From DASRTE01 sp035656095 (GTDB lineage Bacteria > Actinomycetota > Actinomycetes > Jiangellales > Jiangellaceae), in assembly GCA_035656095.1 (NCBI GenBank), contig DASRTE010000093.1, forward strand, positions 8,369 to 72,368: 64,000 bases of DNA, given 5' to 3'. The notes under the pieces were generated by a model that was not told the origin of the DNA, made no database searches, and saw only the letters and a program-made list of their open reading frames with translations. The position numbers and the translations under genes are program-made. Shown piece by piece: positions 16,867-33,720 of the stretch (the stretch's first letter is position 1; every line of letters begins with the position of its first letter).

Positions 16867-17523
16867 TCAGGCCCCCTTCGCGGCGGTCTTGACCAGCACC
16901 AGCCCACCGACGGGGCCGGGCACGGCACCCTTGACGAGCAGCAGGCCCTTCTCGGCATCCACCGCGTGGATCGTGAGGTTCTGCGCCGTGACCCGGACGC
17001 TCCCCATCCGACCGGCCATCCGCAGGCCCTTGAAGACCCGGCTGGGCGTCGAGGCCCCGCCGATCGAACCCGGCTTGCGGTGGTTGCGATGCGCGCCGTG
17101 GCTGGCGCCCACCCCGGAGAAGCCGTGTCGCTTCATGACCCCGGCGAAGCCCTTGCCCTTGCTGGTGCCGACGACGTCGACGACCTGGCCGGGCTCGAAG
17201 ATCTCGACCGTGAGCTCCTGACCCACCGTGTACTCCGACGCCGCCGAGGTCCGCAGCTCGGCCGTGTGCCGACGCGGCGTCACGCCGGCCTTGTCGAAGT
17301 GGCCGCGCATCGGCTTGGTGACCTTGCGGGGATTGGGCGCGCCGAACGCGATCTGCACGGCGTCGTAGCCGTCGGTCTGCGGGGTGCGGACCTGCGTCAC
17401 GACGCATGGGCCGGCCTTGACGACGGTGACCGGAACGATGCGGTTGTTGTCGTCCCACACCTGGGTCATGCCCAGCTTCTCGCCGAGCAGGCCCTGCAGC
17501 CTCGCCTGAACTTGGGTGGTCAT
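16867..17523 (-). CDS. rplC: 50S ribosomal protein L3
   Basis: L3 is an early 50S assembly protein reaching the peptidyl-transferase centre. The 218-aa protein has EKLGMTQVWDDNNRIVPVTV near the N-terminus, the loop HGAHRNHRKPGSIGGASTPS and GLRMAGRMGSVRVTAQNLTI. It follows rpsJ after 14 nt. Confidence 0.98.
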   Translation of the reverse strand: MTTQVQARLQGLLGEKLGMTQVWDDNNRIVPVTVVKAGPCVVTQVRTPQTDGYDAVQIAFGAPNPRKVTKPMRGHFDKAGVTPRRHTAELRTSAASEYTVGQELTVEIFEPGQVVDVVGTSKGKGFAGVMKRHGFSGVGASHGAHRNHRKPGSIGGASTPSRVFKGLRMAGRMGSVRVTAQNLTIHAVDAEKGLLLVKGAVPGPVGGLVLVKTAAKGA

Positions 17524-17537
17524 CGCAGGCGCGTCCC

Positions 17538-17846
17538 TTACAGCTTGATCTCGATGTCGACGCCGGCGGGAAGGTCGAGGCGCATGAGCGAGTCGACCGT
17601 CTTCGGCGTGGGATCGATGATGTCGATGAGCCGCTTGTGCGTGCGCATCTCGAAGTGCTCGCGGCTGTCCTTGTACTTGTGCGGCGATCGGATGACGCAG
17701 TACACGTTCTTCTCGGTCGGCAGCGGCACCGGGCCCGCGACCTGCGCACCGGTACGGGTCACCGTGTCGACGATCTTGCGCGCCGACGAGTCGATGACCT
17801 CGTGGTCGTAGGCCTTGAGCCGGATGCGGATCTTCTGTCCCGCCAT
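17538..17846 (-). CDS. rpsJ: 30S ribosomal protein S10 (NusE)
   Basis: S10 is a 30S head protein and, as NusE, binds NusB and NusG in antitermination and transcription-translation coupling. From the ATG at 17846 it is 102 aa (MAGQKIRIRLKAYDHEVIDS start). It contains the family signature VAGPVPLPTEKNVYCVIRSP. It is the first gene of the S10 operon, behind a roughly 270-nt leader that contains the shared 24-nt block at 17930-17953. Confidence 0.98.
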   Translation of the reverse strand: MAGQKIRIRLKAYDHEVIDSSARKIVDTVTRTGAQVAGPVPLPTEKNVYCVIRSPHKYKDSREHFEMRTHKRLIDIIDPTPKTVDSLMRLDLPAGVDIEIKL

Positions 17847-17929
17847 GGCTGCTTGTCGTCCTTCTCTCGTACCGCTAGCGAACCGATAGCTGTCCGTGGT
17901 CGCCGCCCGGCCACCGATGGACGGCCCTC

Positions 17930-17953
17930 CGACCCCCGCGGTCGGGCGTGTCG
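17930..17953 (-). promoter_or_regulatory. Leader hairpin block shared by the S10 and str operons (S10 copy)
   Basis: These 24 nt are identical to 22584-22607 in the rpsL leader. On the transcribed strand the block contains CGACC-GCGGG-GGTCG, a 5-bp stem with a 5-nt loop, preceded by CGACACGCC. It ends 84 nt before the rpsJ start, and the other copy ends 95 nt before the rpsL start. The identity and matching placement suggest a common leader control element; its mechanism is unknown to me. Confidence 0.6.
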
Positions 17954-18122
17954 CACGCGCAGGCCGCATTTCGGGCACATGCGAGGACTCGCTCGATCTT
18001 CGTCGGGGGACTCGGTGGCCCGGCCTGGCGCCGGACGTCGGGTGGAGGTCTCCGGATCGGGCGCGGACACGGGCATCAACCCGATCCACGCACCCCGGCG
18101 GCCTCCGCCGAGCAACCTGTTC

Positions 18123-18153
18123 AGTATGCCAGAGGCCGGTCGCCCCTGGCCAA
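18123..18153 (-). promoter_or_regulatory. Candidate promoter of the S10 operon
   Basis: On the minus strand TTGGCC (complement of 18148-18153) and CATACT (complement of 18123-18128) are separated by 19 nt. They lie just downstream of the tuf terminator and about 270 nt before rpsJ. The -35 resembles the TTGGCC found before rplJ. The spacing is slightly long, so this is a candidate only. Confidence 0.4.
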
Positions 18154-18168
18154 TTGCGGGGACGCGGG

Positions 18169-18204
18169 CGGTGGGGTCGAGCCCGGCCGGGCCTGACCCC
18201 ACCG
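18169..18204 (-). terminator. Strong hairpin after tuf
   Basis: A perfect 10-bp stem (18169-18178 with 18195-18204, CGGTGGGGTC/GACCCCACCG) encloses a second 12-nt perfect palindrome (GCCCGGCCGGGC). It starts 9 nt past the tuf stop and lacks a long U tract, as is usual in high-GC actinobacteria. It separates the str operon from the S10 promoter region. Confidence 0.75.
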
Positions 18205-18212
18205 GCCGCGTC

Positions 18213-19409
18213 TTACTTGTTGATCTTCGTGACCCGGCCCGCGCCCACGGTGCGGCCGCCCTCGCGGATGGCGAACCGGAGCTGCTCCTCCATGGCGATC
18301 GGCTGGATCAGCTCGACCTTCATCTGCGTGGTGTCACCGGGCATGACCATCTCGGTGCCCTCGGGCAGGCTCACCACGCCGGTCACGTCCGTCGTCCGGA
18401 AGTAGAACTGAGGACGGTAGTTGTTGAAGAACGGCGTGTGCCGCCCGCCCTCGTCCTTGGACAGGATGTAGACCTGCGCCTCGAAGTCGGTGTGCGGGGT
18501 GGTCGTGCCGGGCTTGACGACGACCATGCCGCGCTCCACGTCCTCCTTCTTGGTGCCGCGGAGGAGCAGCCCGACGTTCTCGCCGGCACGGGCCTCGTCG
18601 AGGAGCTTGCGGAACATCTCGACTCCGGTGACGATCGTCTTCTGCGCCTTACCCTCGTGGATGCCGACGAGCTCGACCTCCTCGTTGATCTTGAGGATGC
18701 CGCGCTCGACCCGGCCGGTGACGACCGTGCCGCGACCGGTGATCGTGAAGACGTCCTCGATCGGCATCAGGAACGGCTTCTCGGTGTCGCGCTGCGGCTC
18801 CGGGATGTACTCGTCGACGGCGTTCATGAGCTCGAGGAGCTTCTCGCTCCACTCGGCGTCGCCCTCGAGCGCCTTGAGTGCCGAGACCCGCACGACCGGG
18901 ACGTCGTCGCCGGGGAACTCGTAGTCCGAGAGCAGCTCGCGAACCTCGAGCTCGACGAGCTCGAGGATCTCCTCGTCGTCGACCATGTCGGCCTTGTTGA
19001 GCGCCACGACGATGTACGGGACGCCGACCTGGCGCGCCAGCAGGACGTGCTCCTTGGTCTGCGGCATCGGGCCGTCGGTCGCCGCCACCACCAGGATGGC
19101 GCCGTCCATCTGCGCCGCGCCGGTGATCATGTTCTTGATGTAGTCGGCATGCCCGGGGCAGTCGACGTGCGCATAGTGCCGCTTCTCGGTCTGGTACTCG
19201 ACGTGCGCAATGGCGATGGTGATGCCGCGCTGGCGCTCCTCGGGCGCATTGTCGATCTCGTCGAACGGAGTGTACGGGTTGAGGTCCGGGTGCTGATCGT
19301 GCAGGACCTTCGTGATGGCCGCGGTCAGCGTCGTCTTGCCGTGGTCGATGTGACCGATGGTTCCGATGTTGACGTGCGGCTTGGTCCGCTCGAACTTCGC
19401 CTTGGCCAC
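18213..19409 (-). CDS. tuf: Elongation factor Tu
   Basis: EF-Tu delivers aminoacyl-tRNA to the ribosome. The start is a GTG at 19409 preceded by AGGAGG 8 nt upstream; the protein is 398 aa, MAKAKFERTKPHVNIGTIGH start. G1 GHIDHGKTT, G3 DCPGHADY and G4 NKAD are present, with domains II and III complete to ...VGAGRVTKINK. The upstream open frame of about 100 codons is not coding. It follows fusA after 85 nt and ends the str operon. Confidence 0.98.
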   Translation of the reverse strand: MAKAKFERTKPHVNIGTIGHIDHGKTTLTAAITKVLHDQHPDLNPYTPFDEIDNAPEERQRGITIAIAHVEYQTEKRHYAHVDCPGHADYIKNMITGAAQMDGAILVVAATDGPMPQTKEHVLLARQVGVPYIVVALNKADMVDDEEILELVELEVRELLSDYEFPGDDVPVVRVSALKALEGDAEWSEKLLELMNAVDEYIPEPQRDTEKPFLMPIEDVFTITGRGTVVTGRVERGILKINEEVELVGIHEGKAQKTIVTGVEMFRKLLDEARAGENVGLLLRGTKKEDVERGMVVVKPGTTTPHTDFEAQVYILSKDEGGRHTPFFNNYRPQFYFRTTDVTGVVSLPEGTEMVMPGDTTQMKVELIQPIAMEEQLRFAIREGGRTVGAGRVTKINK

Positions 19410-19494
19410 TGTGGGGTCCTCCTGTAGTGACGTCTTCCGTGCCGTTGTCGGCCTGGCTGGTTGGGTTTGGGCCGGTTGAGCGCCCGGAGCGTCG

Positions 19495-21600
<2,106 letters not shown>

Positions 21601-21644
21601 GTTGGTGCGTCGCTTCCTCGGTTCGTGTTCGTGAACCGCCGGGG

Positions 21645-22115
21645 CTACCAGCGGTAGTGGGCGAAGGCCTTGTTGGACTCGGCCATCTTGTGGGTGTCCT
21701 CGCGGCGCTTGACGCTCGCGCCCAGGCCGTTGGAGGCGTCGAGGATCTCGTTCATCAGCCGCTCGGTCATCGTCTTCTCGCGCCGAGCACGGGAGTAGCC
21801 GACCAGCCAGCGCAGGGCCAAGGTGGTGCTGCGGTTGGCGCGCACCTCGACGGGGACCTGGTACGTGGCCCCGCCGACGCGGCGGCTCTTGACCTCGAGG
21901 GTGGGCTTGACGTTGTCGAGCGCGCGCTTGAGCGTGACGACCGGATCGGTCCCGGTCTTCTCGCGGCAGCCCTCGAGTGCGCCGTGGACGATCGACTCCG
22001 CCACCGACTTCTTCCCGTCAGAGAGAACCTTGTTGACCAGCTGGGTGACCAGCGGCGAGTTGTAGACCGGGTCGATGACGATCGGTCGCTTCGGGGCCGG
22101 GCCCTTGCGCGGCAT
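21645..22115 (-). CDS. rpsG: 30S ribosomal protein S7
   Basis: S7 nucleates assembly of the 30S head. The start is the ATG at 22115, whose A is the last base of the rpsL TGA (TGATG overlap). It gives 156 aa, MPRKGPAPKRPIVIDPVYNS start, with signature SPLVTQLVNKVLSDGKKSVA and ending NKAFAHYRW. A longer in-frame upstream stretch lies inside rpsL and is not used. Confidence 0.98.
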   Translation of the reverse strand: MPRKGPAPKRPIVIDPVYNSPLVTQLVNKVLSDGKKSVAESIVHGALEGCREKTGTDPVVTLKRALDNVKPTLEVKSRRVGGATYQVPVEVRANRSTTLALRWLVGYSRARREKTMTERLMNEILDASNGLGASVKRREDTHKMAESNKAFAHYRW

Positions 22116-22489
22116 CAGCTCTTCTCCCTCTTCGCGCCGTACCGGCTGCGCGCCTGCTTGCGATTCTTCACGCCCTGGGTGTCGAGCGAGCCACGGACGA
22201 TCTTGTAGCGGACGCCCGGAAGGTCCTTCACCCGGCCGCCACGCACGAGCACCATCGAGTGCTCCTGCAGGTTGTGCCCGACACCGGGGATGTACGCCGT
22301 GACCTCGATCTGGCTGGTCAGCCGGACGCGTGCCACCTTGCGCAGCGCCGAGTTGGGCTTCTTCGGAGTCGTCGTATAGACGCGAGTGCACACGCCGCGG
22401 CGCTGAGGGCTGCCCTTCAGAGCCGGGGTCCTGTTCTTGGCGACCTTGTCCTGGCGGCCCTTGCGGACCAGCTGCTGGATCGTGGGCAC
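22115..22489 (-). CDS. rpsL: 30S ribosomal protein S12
   Basis: S12 controls decoding accuracy and is the streptomycin-resistance locus. It starts with GTG at 22489 (GGAG 6-8 nt upstream) and encodes 124 aa. Lys43 (TTPKKPNSALRKV) and Lys88 (GGRVKDLPGVRY), whose substitution gives streptomycin resistance, are both wild type. It is first in the str operon. Confidence 0.98.
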   Translation of the reverse strand: MPTIQQLVRKGRQDKVAKNRTPALKGSPQRRGVCTRVYTTTPKKPNSALRKVARVRLTSQIEVTAYIPGVGHNLQEHSMVLVRGGRVKDLPGVRYKIVRGSLDTQGVKNRKQARSRYGAKREKS

Positions 22490-22583
22490 TGCGTCTCCGT
22501 TGCTGCTCGTGTGCGAGGTGGTGTGGGTCGACCGGACGTCAGGGCGCCGGGGGCCTTGCGGCTGAGCGCGTCGGCCGTGCCGA

Positions 22584-22607
22584 CGACCCCCGCGGTCGGG
22601 CGTGTCG
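22584..22607 (-). promoter_or_regulatory. Leader hairpin block shared by the str and S10 operons (str copy)
   Basis: Identical over 24 nt to 17930-17953. It forms a CGACC/GGTCG stem with a GCGGG loop on the transcribed strand, 95 nt before the rpsL start and roughly 105 nt downstream of the candidate promoter. No further similarity between the two leaders is evident, which makes the block stand out. Confidence 0.6.
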
Positions 22608-22717
22608 GCCCGTCCAGCCCGGCGCCGCCGGCAAACCGGTCGGCGTGGTCGGTGGAACTCCGGCGTGCGCCCGCGGGCGCACCGGACGGCCCGGATCACA
22701 TCCAGGCACGAGGAGTG

Positions 22718-22747
22718 AGATTACCCTTTCGGGCACGCACAGGTCAA
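22718..22747 (-). promoter_or_regulatory. Candidate promoter of the str operon
   Basis: On the minus strand TTGACC (complement of 22742-22747) and TAATCT (complement of 22718-22723) are spaced by 18 nt, a good match to a housekeeping sigma promoter. Transcription would start near 22711, giving a leader of about 220 nt before rpsL that contains the shared hairpin block. Confidence 0.65.
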
Positions 22748-22828
22748 AGCGAGCCACCCACCTTGTGGATGGGCGACAACGTCAACGTTACCCAAGCAAA
22801 GTCGCCTCGTGCCACTGCCTGGCCAATG

Positions 22829-23269
22829 TCAGGCCGTGGCGCCACGCGACCTGGGTCCCGACCAGCCGCCGGGCCTGACAGGTCGTCCGGCCCGGTGCAG
22901 GAGGTCGACGGTGGTCCGCCGCAGTGGAGTCCGCGTCTCATGCAGGTGGCGCAACACCTTGGTCACCGCTTTGAGTAGCTTGTCCTCGGGCGCCTGCACA
23001 TCCGATGGGCACCCGTTCGGGCAGGCGAACACGTACCGGGCCCCTTCGGGCAGGCTCGCCATATCTCTGGGTACCCACCTGTACCATCGACCGTCACTTG
23101 CCGGCAGCCACGACCCCGGCGACTGACTCTTGACGACTCCCGGCGCAGGTATCCACGTCGCCAGCCGCTGCTCATCGAACGGCACGGCCAGGTCGACCGT
23201 CCAGCGCATCCACCAGTGGCCGCAACGGCCGCAAACCAACTCCAGCACCGCCGTGTGTGCGGGGGTCAC
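22829..23269 (-). CDS. Hypothetical small protein with CxxC and CxxxC pairs
   Basis: A candidate 146-aa protein from the GTG at 23269. It contains VLELVCGRCGHWWMRWTVDL (CxxC) and, about 60 residues on, YVFACPNGCPSDVQ (CxxxC), a pattern that could bind zinc. A basic C-terminal half follows. The frame stays open further upstream, but that part is Arg-rich and looks non-coding. I do not recognise the family. The start GTGA overlaps the stop of a 48-codon frame (23266-23412), an arrangement typical of real operons here. It lies in the accessory insert between rpsL and rpoC. Confidence 0.45.
   Translation of the reverse strand: MTPAHTAVLELVCGRCGHWWMRWTVDLAVPFDEQRLATWIPAPGVVKSQSPGSWLPASDGRWYRWVPRDMASLPEGARYVFACPNGCPSDVQAPEDKLLKAVTKVLRHLHETRTPLRRTTVDLLHRAGRPVRPGGWSGPRSRGATA
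22874..22885. repeat. CCTGACAGGTCG motif, left side of the rpsL-rpoC insert
   Basis: This 12-mer is the exact inverse of CGACCTGTCAGG at 24455-24466. Counting flanks, about 24 nt match with three differences. The two copies face each other across about 1.57 kb holding the accessory genes, and four or five related motifs crowd 24455-24617. It could be an end of a small mobile element or a dispersed regulatory repeat. Confidence 0.45.
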
Positions 23270-23412
23270 TGGGTCCGCCTGGCGATGCCGACGGTCTCTG
23301 GGCCGAACGCGACCACGGCGGGTTGGCCGTCCACGTCCATGTCCTTCCACACGCAGCCCGGGTCGCCGGCGTTCACCATGCCGCCACGATGGTCGGCACA
23401 GGTCGCCACCAT
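23266..23412 (-). CDS. Candidate 48-aa protein
   Basis: A short frame from the ATG at 23412 (MVATCADHRGGMVNAGDPGC start, ending VGIARRTQ). No clear Shine-Dalgarno precedes it, and Met12 is an alternative start. Its main support is the GTGA overlap with the next candidate gene and the balanced amino-acid composition compared with neighbouring shadow frames. No family is recognised. Confidence 0.3.
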   Translation of the reverse strand: MVATCADHRGGMVNAGDPGCVWKDMDVDGQPAVVAFGPETVGIARRTQ

Positions 23413-23498
23413 CCACAACCCGCGCCGCTCGCGGGCGCTCGATCCACAGGCAGCGCCTGCGCCTGGAACATCGCCCGCCAGGTCATGACGCTCGAGGC

Positions 23499-24422
23499 AT
23501 GTCCAGCCTGGCCTTGCCAGATCCGGTCGAGCTTCTGCTCGACAGGCAGGATGCAGTTGCCCGCCTCGATCAGCTGGCGGATCGCGGTCTGAGCCCGGAC
23601 GAGGTCGAGTACCAGCTCGGGTGGGGTCGGTGGCAGCACATCTGTCGGACGGTCATCGTCGCCCACAACGGGCCGCTCACCCCAGCGCAGCAGCAGTGGG
23701 CGTCCGTTCTCGGGGCCGGACGGCGGGCTGCGTTGTGCGGACGAAGTGCTGCTGCGCATCACGGACTGGATGGGTGGGACGACGGCCGGATCCACGTGCT
23801 GGTAGAGCGAGGCACAACACCGCCCCTGCTGCCCTTGCCGGTGGCCGTCCACGAATCCCGCCGCTACTTCCCGCGGACCGATCCTCATCCGGTGCGCGTG
23901 CCACCGATGACTCGCGTCGAGCGGAGCATCGTCGACGCCGCTGCCTGGACCCGTCATTCCCGCAGCGCTTGCGGCCTGGTCATCGCCGGTGTCCAGCAGC
24001 GGCTCACAAGTCCCGGGCGCCTGGTCGAGGAGCTGCACACCGTCGGCGCCGTCCGACACCGGAAACTTCTGCGCACGGTGCTTGCCGACGTCGAGGGCGG
24101 AGCGCAAGCTCTGTCCGAGGTCGACTTCGGGCGACTCTGCCGCCGACATGGGCTCCCGATCCCGATGCGGCAATCCGTTCGCCTCGACCACCAGGGCCGT
24201 CGACGCTACATCGACGTCGAACTACGGACCCGCCGTGGCAAGCAGATGCTCGTCGAGGTCGACGGCGCGATTCACCTGATCGTCGGCACGTATTGGAGCG
24301 ACATGGCCAGGAACAACGAGTTGGTCATCGCAGGTCAATCACTCCTGAGATTTCCCACGGTCGCTCTCTACCTCGACGAGTCCGCAGTGGTCGATCAACT
24401 CCGCCGCTCGCTTGACGATTGA
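23499..24422 (+). CDS. DUF559 / AbiEi-like protein
   Basis: A 307-aa protein from the ATG at 23499. The last 90 residues (VRLDHQGRRRYIDVELRTRR ... LVEVDGAIHL ... YWSDMARNNELVIAGQSLLR) match the DUF559 pattern, a VSR/restriction-endonuclease-like fold with a D-E-x-D core. The N-terminal part (LSPDEVEYQLGWGRWQHICR, then GRRAALCGRSAAAHHGLDGW) resembles the winged-helix of AbiEi-type antitoxins, a combination common in actinobacteria. No toxin partner is adjacent. GAGG lies too close to the ATG, so the start is uncertain. It is the only plus-strand gene in the ribosomal block. Confidence 0.65.
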   Translation: MSSLALPDPVELLLDRQDAVARLDQLADRGLSPDEVEYQLGWGRWQHICRTVIVAHNGPLTPAQQQWASVLGAGRRAALCGRSAAAHHGLDGWDDGRIHVLVERGTTPPLLPLPVAVHESRRYFPRTDPHPVRVPPMTRVERSIVDAAAWTRHSRSACGLVIAGVQQRLTSPGRLVEELHTVGAVRHRKLLRTVLADVEGGAQALSEVDFGRLCRRHGLPIPMRQSVRLDHQGRRRYIDVELRTRRGKQMLVEVDGAIHLIVGTYWSDMARNNELVIAGQSLLRFPTVALYLDESAVVDQLRRSLDD

Positions 24423-24454
24423 GGCAACGCCGCACGCGAGAGAGCCGGTCCGGC

Positions 24455-24617
24455 CGACCTGTCAGGCGTCATGGCGCCTTCGTGACTTGTCCGGGCGGTC
24501 AGGTGCTCCACCTCGACTGATCGGAGCGGTCATCCTGACAAGTCGTGCATCCCCGACGTGTCAGGGCGGGCACCGCGCTCCCTCCCCGATGGACGAGTTG
24601 TCAGGCCTGACAAGTCG
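24455..24617. repeat. Cluster of CGACNTGTCAGG motifs, both orientations
   Basis: Five related 12-mers lie in 163 bp: CGACCTGTCAGG (24455), GTGACTTGTCCGG (24482), CCTGACAAGTCG (24534), CGACGTGTCAGG (24554) and a back-to-back pair at 24594-24617. The last pair contains the perfect palindrome TTGTCAGGCCTGACAA. The cluster lies between the DUF559 gene and the rpoC terminator. It could be binding sites for one regulator or recombination ends. Confidence 0.55.
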
Positions 24618-24636
24618 AAGAAAGGACCATCGAAAG

Positions 24637-24672
24637 AGGTGCCGGGGTTCCCGATCGGGAACCCCGGCACCT
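24637..24672. terminator. Perfect 36-nt palindrome after rpoC
   Basis: Every base from 24637 to 24672 belongs to one perfect inverted repeat with no loop (AGGTGCCGGGGTTCCCGA and its complement). It starts 8 nt past the rpoC stop and is followed on the minus strand by CTTTCG. It is the terminator of the rif operon and, being symmetrical, could also stop plus-strand transcription from the DUF559 gene. Confidence 0.85.
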
Positions 24673-24680
24673 GCTCGACC

Positions 24681-28592
<3,912 letters not shown>

Positions 28593-28652
28593 GTGGTTCC
28601 TTCTCTCAGTTCGTCTCAGTCATCAGTCGGCCGGTTCGCGCTCTCGGGTGGG

Positions 28653-32120
<3,468 letters not shown>

Positions 32121-32208
32121 GAGTGGTCCTTCCGAGGGCTCACGGTCGGAGTCGTGCGCCGTCCTCACCCACACGGGCACGAGAAGGCGGAAGGCAGCGC
32201 AAAATAGC

Positions 32209-32214
32209 AGTTTA
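32209..32214 (-). promoter_or_regulatory. rpoB: Candidate -10 region upstream of rpoB
   Basis: The 422-nt gap between rplL and rpoB has one AT-rich patch (32200-32220). On the minus strand it contains TAAACT and, a few bases on, TATTTT, about 90 nt before the rpoB start. No convincing -35 is seen. Because a terminator follows rplL, rpoBC probably has its own promoter here. I see nothing else in the gap. Confidence 0.35.
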
Positions 32215-32479
32215 GCCTAAGAGGCTCACTGCTGTCGAGTGGCGGCTCGTCATCCCTTGACGTACCGTCCTATCTCCTGCTGGCCGCTCTGTGGGCCCTG
32301 GCCTGGGCCTGCTCGCAGCATCCCCTCGTCGGGGCGTGTTCGTCAAGCCACCTGGCCGCGAATTGTCCAGATGATGCTGGTATCAGGCGGCGATTCTGTG
32401 CAGATCTCCAGGCTCGACAGGCGGGTACGCAGGGGTCGCCGAGCCCGGACCGTTCCTGGCCCGTCGACGGAACGAGACA

Positions 32480-32513
32480 GGACCGGGAGAGCGGAACACC
32501 GATCTCCCGGTCC
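32480..32513 (-). terminator. Hairpin after rplL
   Basis: A perfect 11-bp stem (32480-32490 with 32503-32513, GGACCGGGAGA/TCTCCCGGTCC) with a 12-nt loop begins 30 nt past the rplL stop. There is no U tract. It separates rplJL from rpoBC; partial read-through is typical in rif regions of other bacteria. Confidence 0.7.
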
Positions 32514-32542
32514 CACCTGCCGTGGAACGTCGGGTCAGGACG

Positions 32543-32935
32543 TCACTTGACCGTGACGGTGGCGCCGGCGGCCTCGAGCTGCTCCCTGGCCTTGTCGGCG
32601 GCCTCCTTGTTGACCTTCTCCAGGACCGGGTTCGGCGTGCCGTCCACCAGGTCCTTGGCCTCCTTCAGGCCGAGGGAGGTCAGCGCACGGACCTCCTTGA
32701 TGACCTGGATCTTCTTGTCACCGGCGGCCTCGAGGACGACGTCGAACTCGTCCTGCTCGACGGCCTCCTCGGCGGCAGCCGTGCCTGCGGCGGCCGGACC
32801 GGCAGCCGCGACGGCCACCGGCGCGGCGGCGGTGACCTCGAAGGTCTCCTCGAACTTCTTCACGAACTCCGAGAGCTCGATGAGGGACATCTCCTTGAAC
32901 GCGTCCAGGAGGTCGTCGGTGCTGAGCTTCGCCAT
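32543..32935 (-). CDS. rplL: 50S ribosomal protein L7/L12
   Basis: L7/L12 dimers form the mobile stalk that recruits translational GTPases. The 130-aa protein has the N-terminal dimerisation domain (MAKLSTDDLLDAFKEMSLIE), an Ala/Gly hinge at about 40-60 and the C-terminal domain with EFDVVLEAAGDKKIQVIKEV and GLKEAKDLVDGTPNPVLEKV. It lies 78 nt after rplJ. Confidence 0.98.
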   Translation of the reverse strand: MAKLSTDDLLDAFKEMSLIELSEFVKKFEETFEVTAAAPVAVAAAGPAAAGTAAAEEAVEQDEFDVVLEAAGDKKIQVIKEVRALTSLGLKEAKDLVDGTPNPVLEKVNKEAADKAREQLEAAGATVTVK

Positions 32936-33013
32936 GATGGCGGTTCCTTTCTCGGGCGGATCGGCTGACGCCGGGTGGTCGTCACGGGTGGGGCTCGTCT
33001 GCGACTCCCGCAG

Positions 33014-33661
33014 TCAGCCCTCGTTCTGGTCGGTCTCGGCCTGGCTGTCCGAGGCCTCGGCGGAGGTACGAGCCTCGACCTCGCTGTGCGGGATCTCGGC
33101 GGAGGTACGAGCCTCGACCTCGCTGTCCGGGACCTCGGCGGAGGTACGAGCCTCGACCTGCTGGCGCAGTGCCTCGACCAGCCGGGCGGTCTGCGTCAGT
33201 GGAGCCTGGAACAGCGATGCCGCGTTGGCGAGCGAGGCCTTCATCGCGCCGGCCATCCTGGCCAGCAAGACCTCTCGTGACTCCAGGTCGGCGAGCTTCC
33301 TGATCTCGTCGGCGGTGAGCAGCTTGCCCTCGAGCACACCGCCCTTGATGACGAGGACGGGGTTCGCCCTGGCGAAGTCACGCAGACCCTTGGCGGCGTC
33401 GACCGGGTCACCCTTGACGAAGGCGATGGCCGACGGGCCGACCAGCTGGTCCTCGATGCCCTCGATCCCGGCTTCCTTGGCCGCGATCTTGGTCAGAGTG
33501 TTCTTCACCACGGCGTAGGACGCGCTGACACCGAGTGAGCGACGCAGGTCCGTCAGCTGCCTGACGGTGAGCCCTCGGTACTCGGTCAGCACGACGGCGC
33601 TCGAACCGCGGAACTCCTCCGCGAGCTCGGCGACCGCGGCCGCCTTGTCGGACCTCGCCAT
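33014..33661 (-). CDS. rplJ: 50S ribosomal protein L10 with repeated C-terminal tail
   Basis: L10 anchors L7/L12 dimers to the ribosome. The ATG at 33661 gives 215 aa, with the core MARSDKAAAVAELAEEFRGS ... RGLTVRQLTDLRRSLGVSAS and the L12-binding helix at about 135-170. Residues about 172-210 are three 13-residue repeats (VEARTSAEVPDSE, VEARTSAEIPHSE, VEARTSAEASDSQ) beyond the normal end at about 170-175 aa. They are encoded by a 39-bp tandem repeat at 33057-33160. The repeat is acidic and follows the L12-binding helix. Confidence 0.96.
   Translation of the reverse strand: MARSDKAAAVAELAEEFRGSSAVVLTEYRGLTVRQLTDLRRSLGVSASYAVVKNTLTKIAAKEAGIEGIEDQLVGPSAIAFVKGDPVDAAKGLRDFARANPVLVIKGGVLEGKLLTADEIRKLADLESREVLLARMAGAMKASLANAASLFQAPLTQTARLVEALRQQVEARTSAEVPDSEVEARTSAEIPHSEVEARTSAEASDSQAETDQNEG
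33057..33160. repeat. rplJ: 39-bp tandem repeat inside rplJ
   Basis: Two full units (33057-33095 and 33096-33134) differ at two or three positions. A third, partial unit (from 33135 to about 33160) is identical over about its first 25 nt. The near identity points to recent slippage or unequal exchange. The unit is a multiple of three, so L10 stays in frame and gains 13 residues per copy. Confidence 0.9.
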
Positions 33662-33720
33662 GGGACTCCTTCGTTGGCGCTGGGTGTGGTGCCACCGGGC
33701 CCGACCCCGAACGTGCGAAA

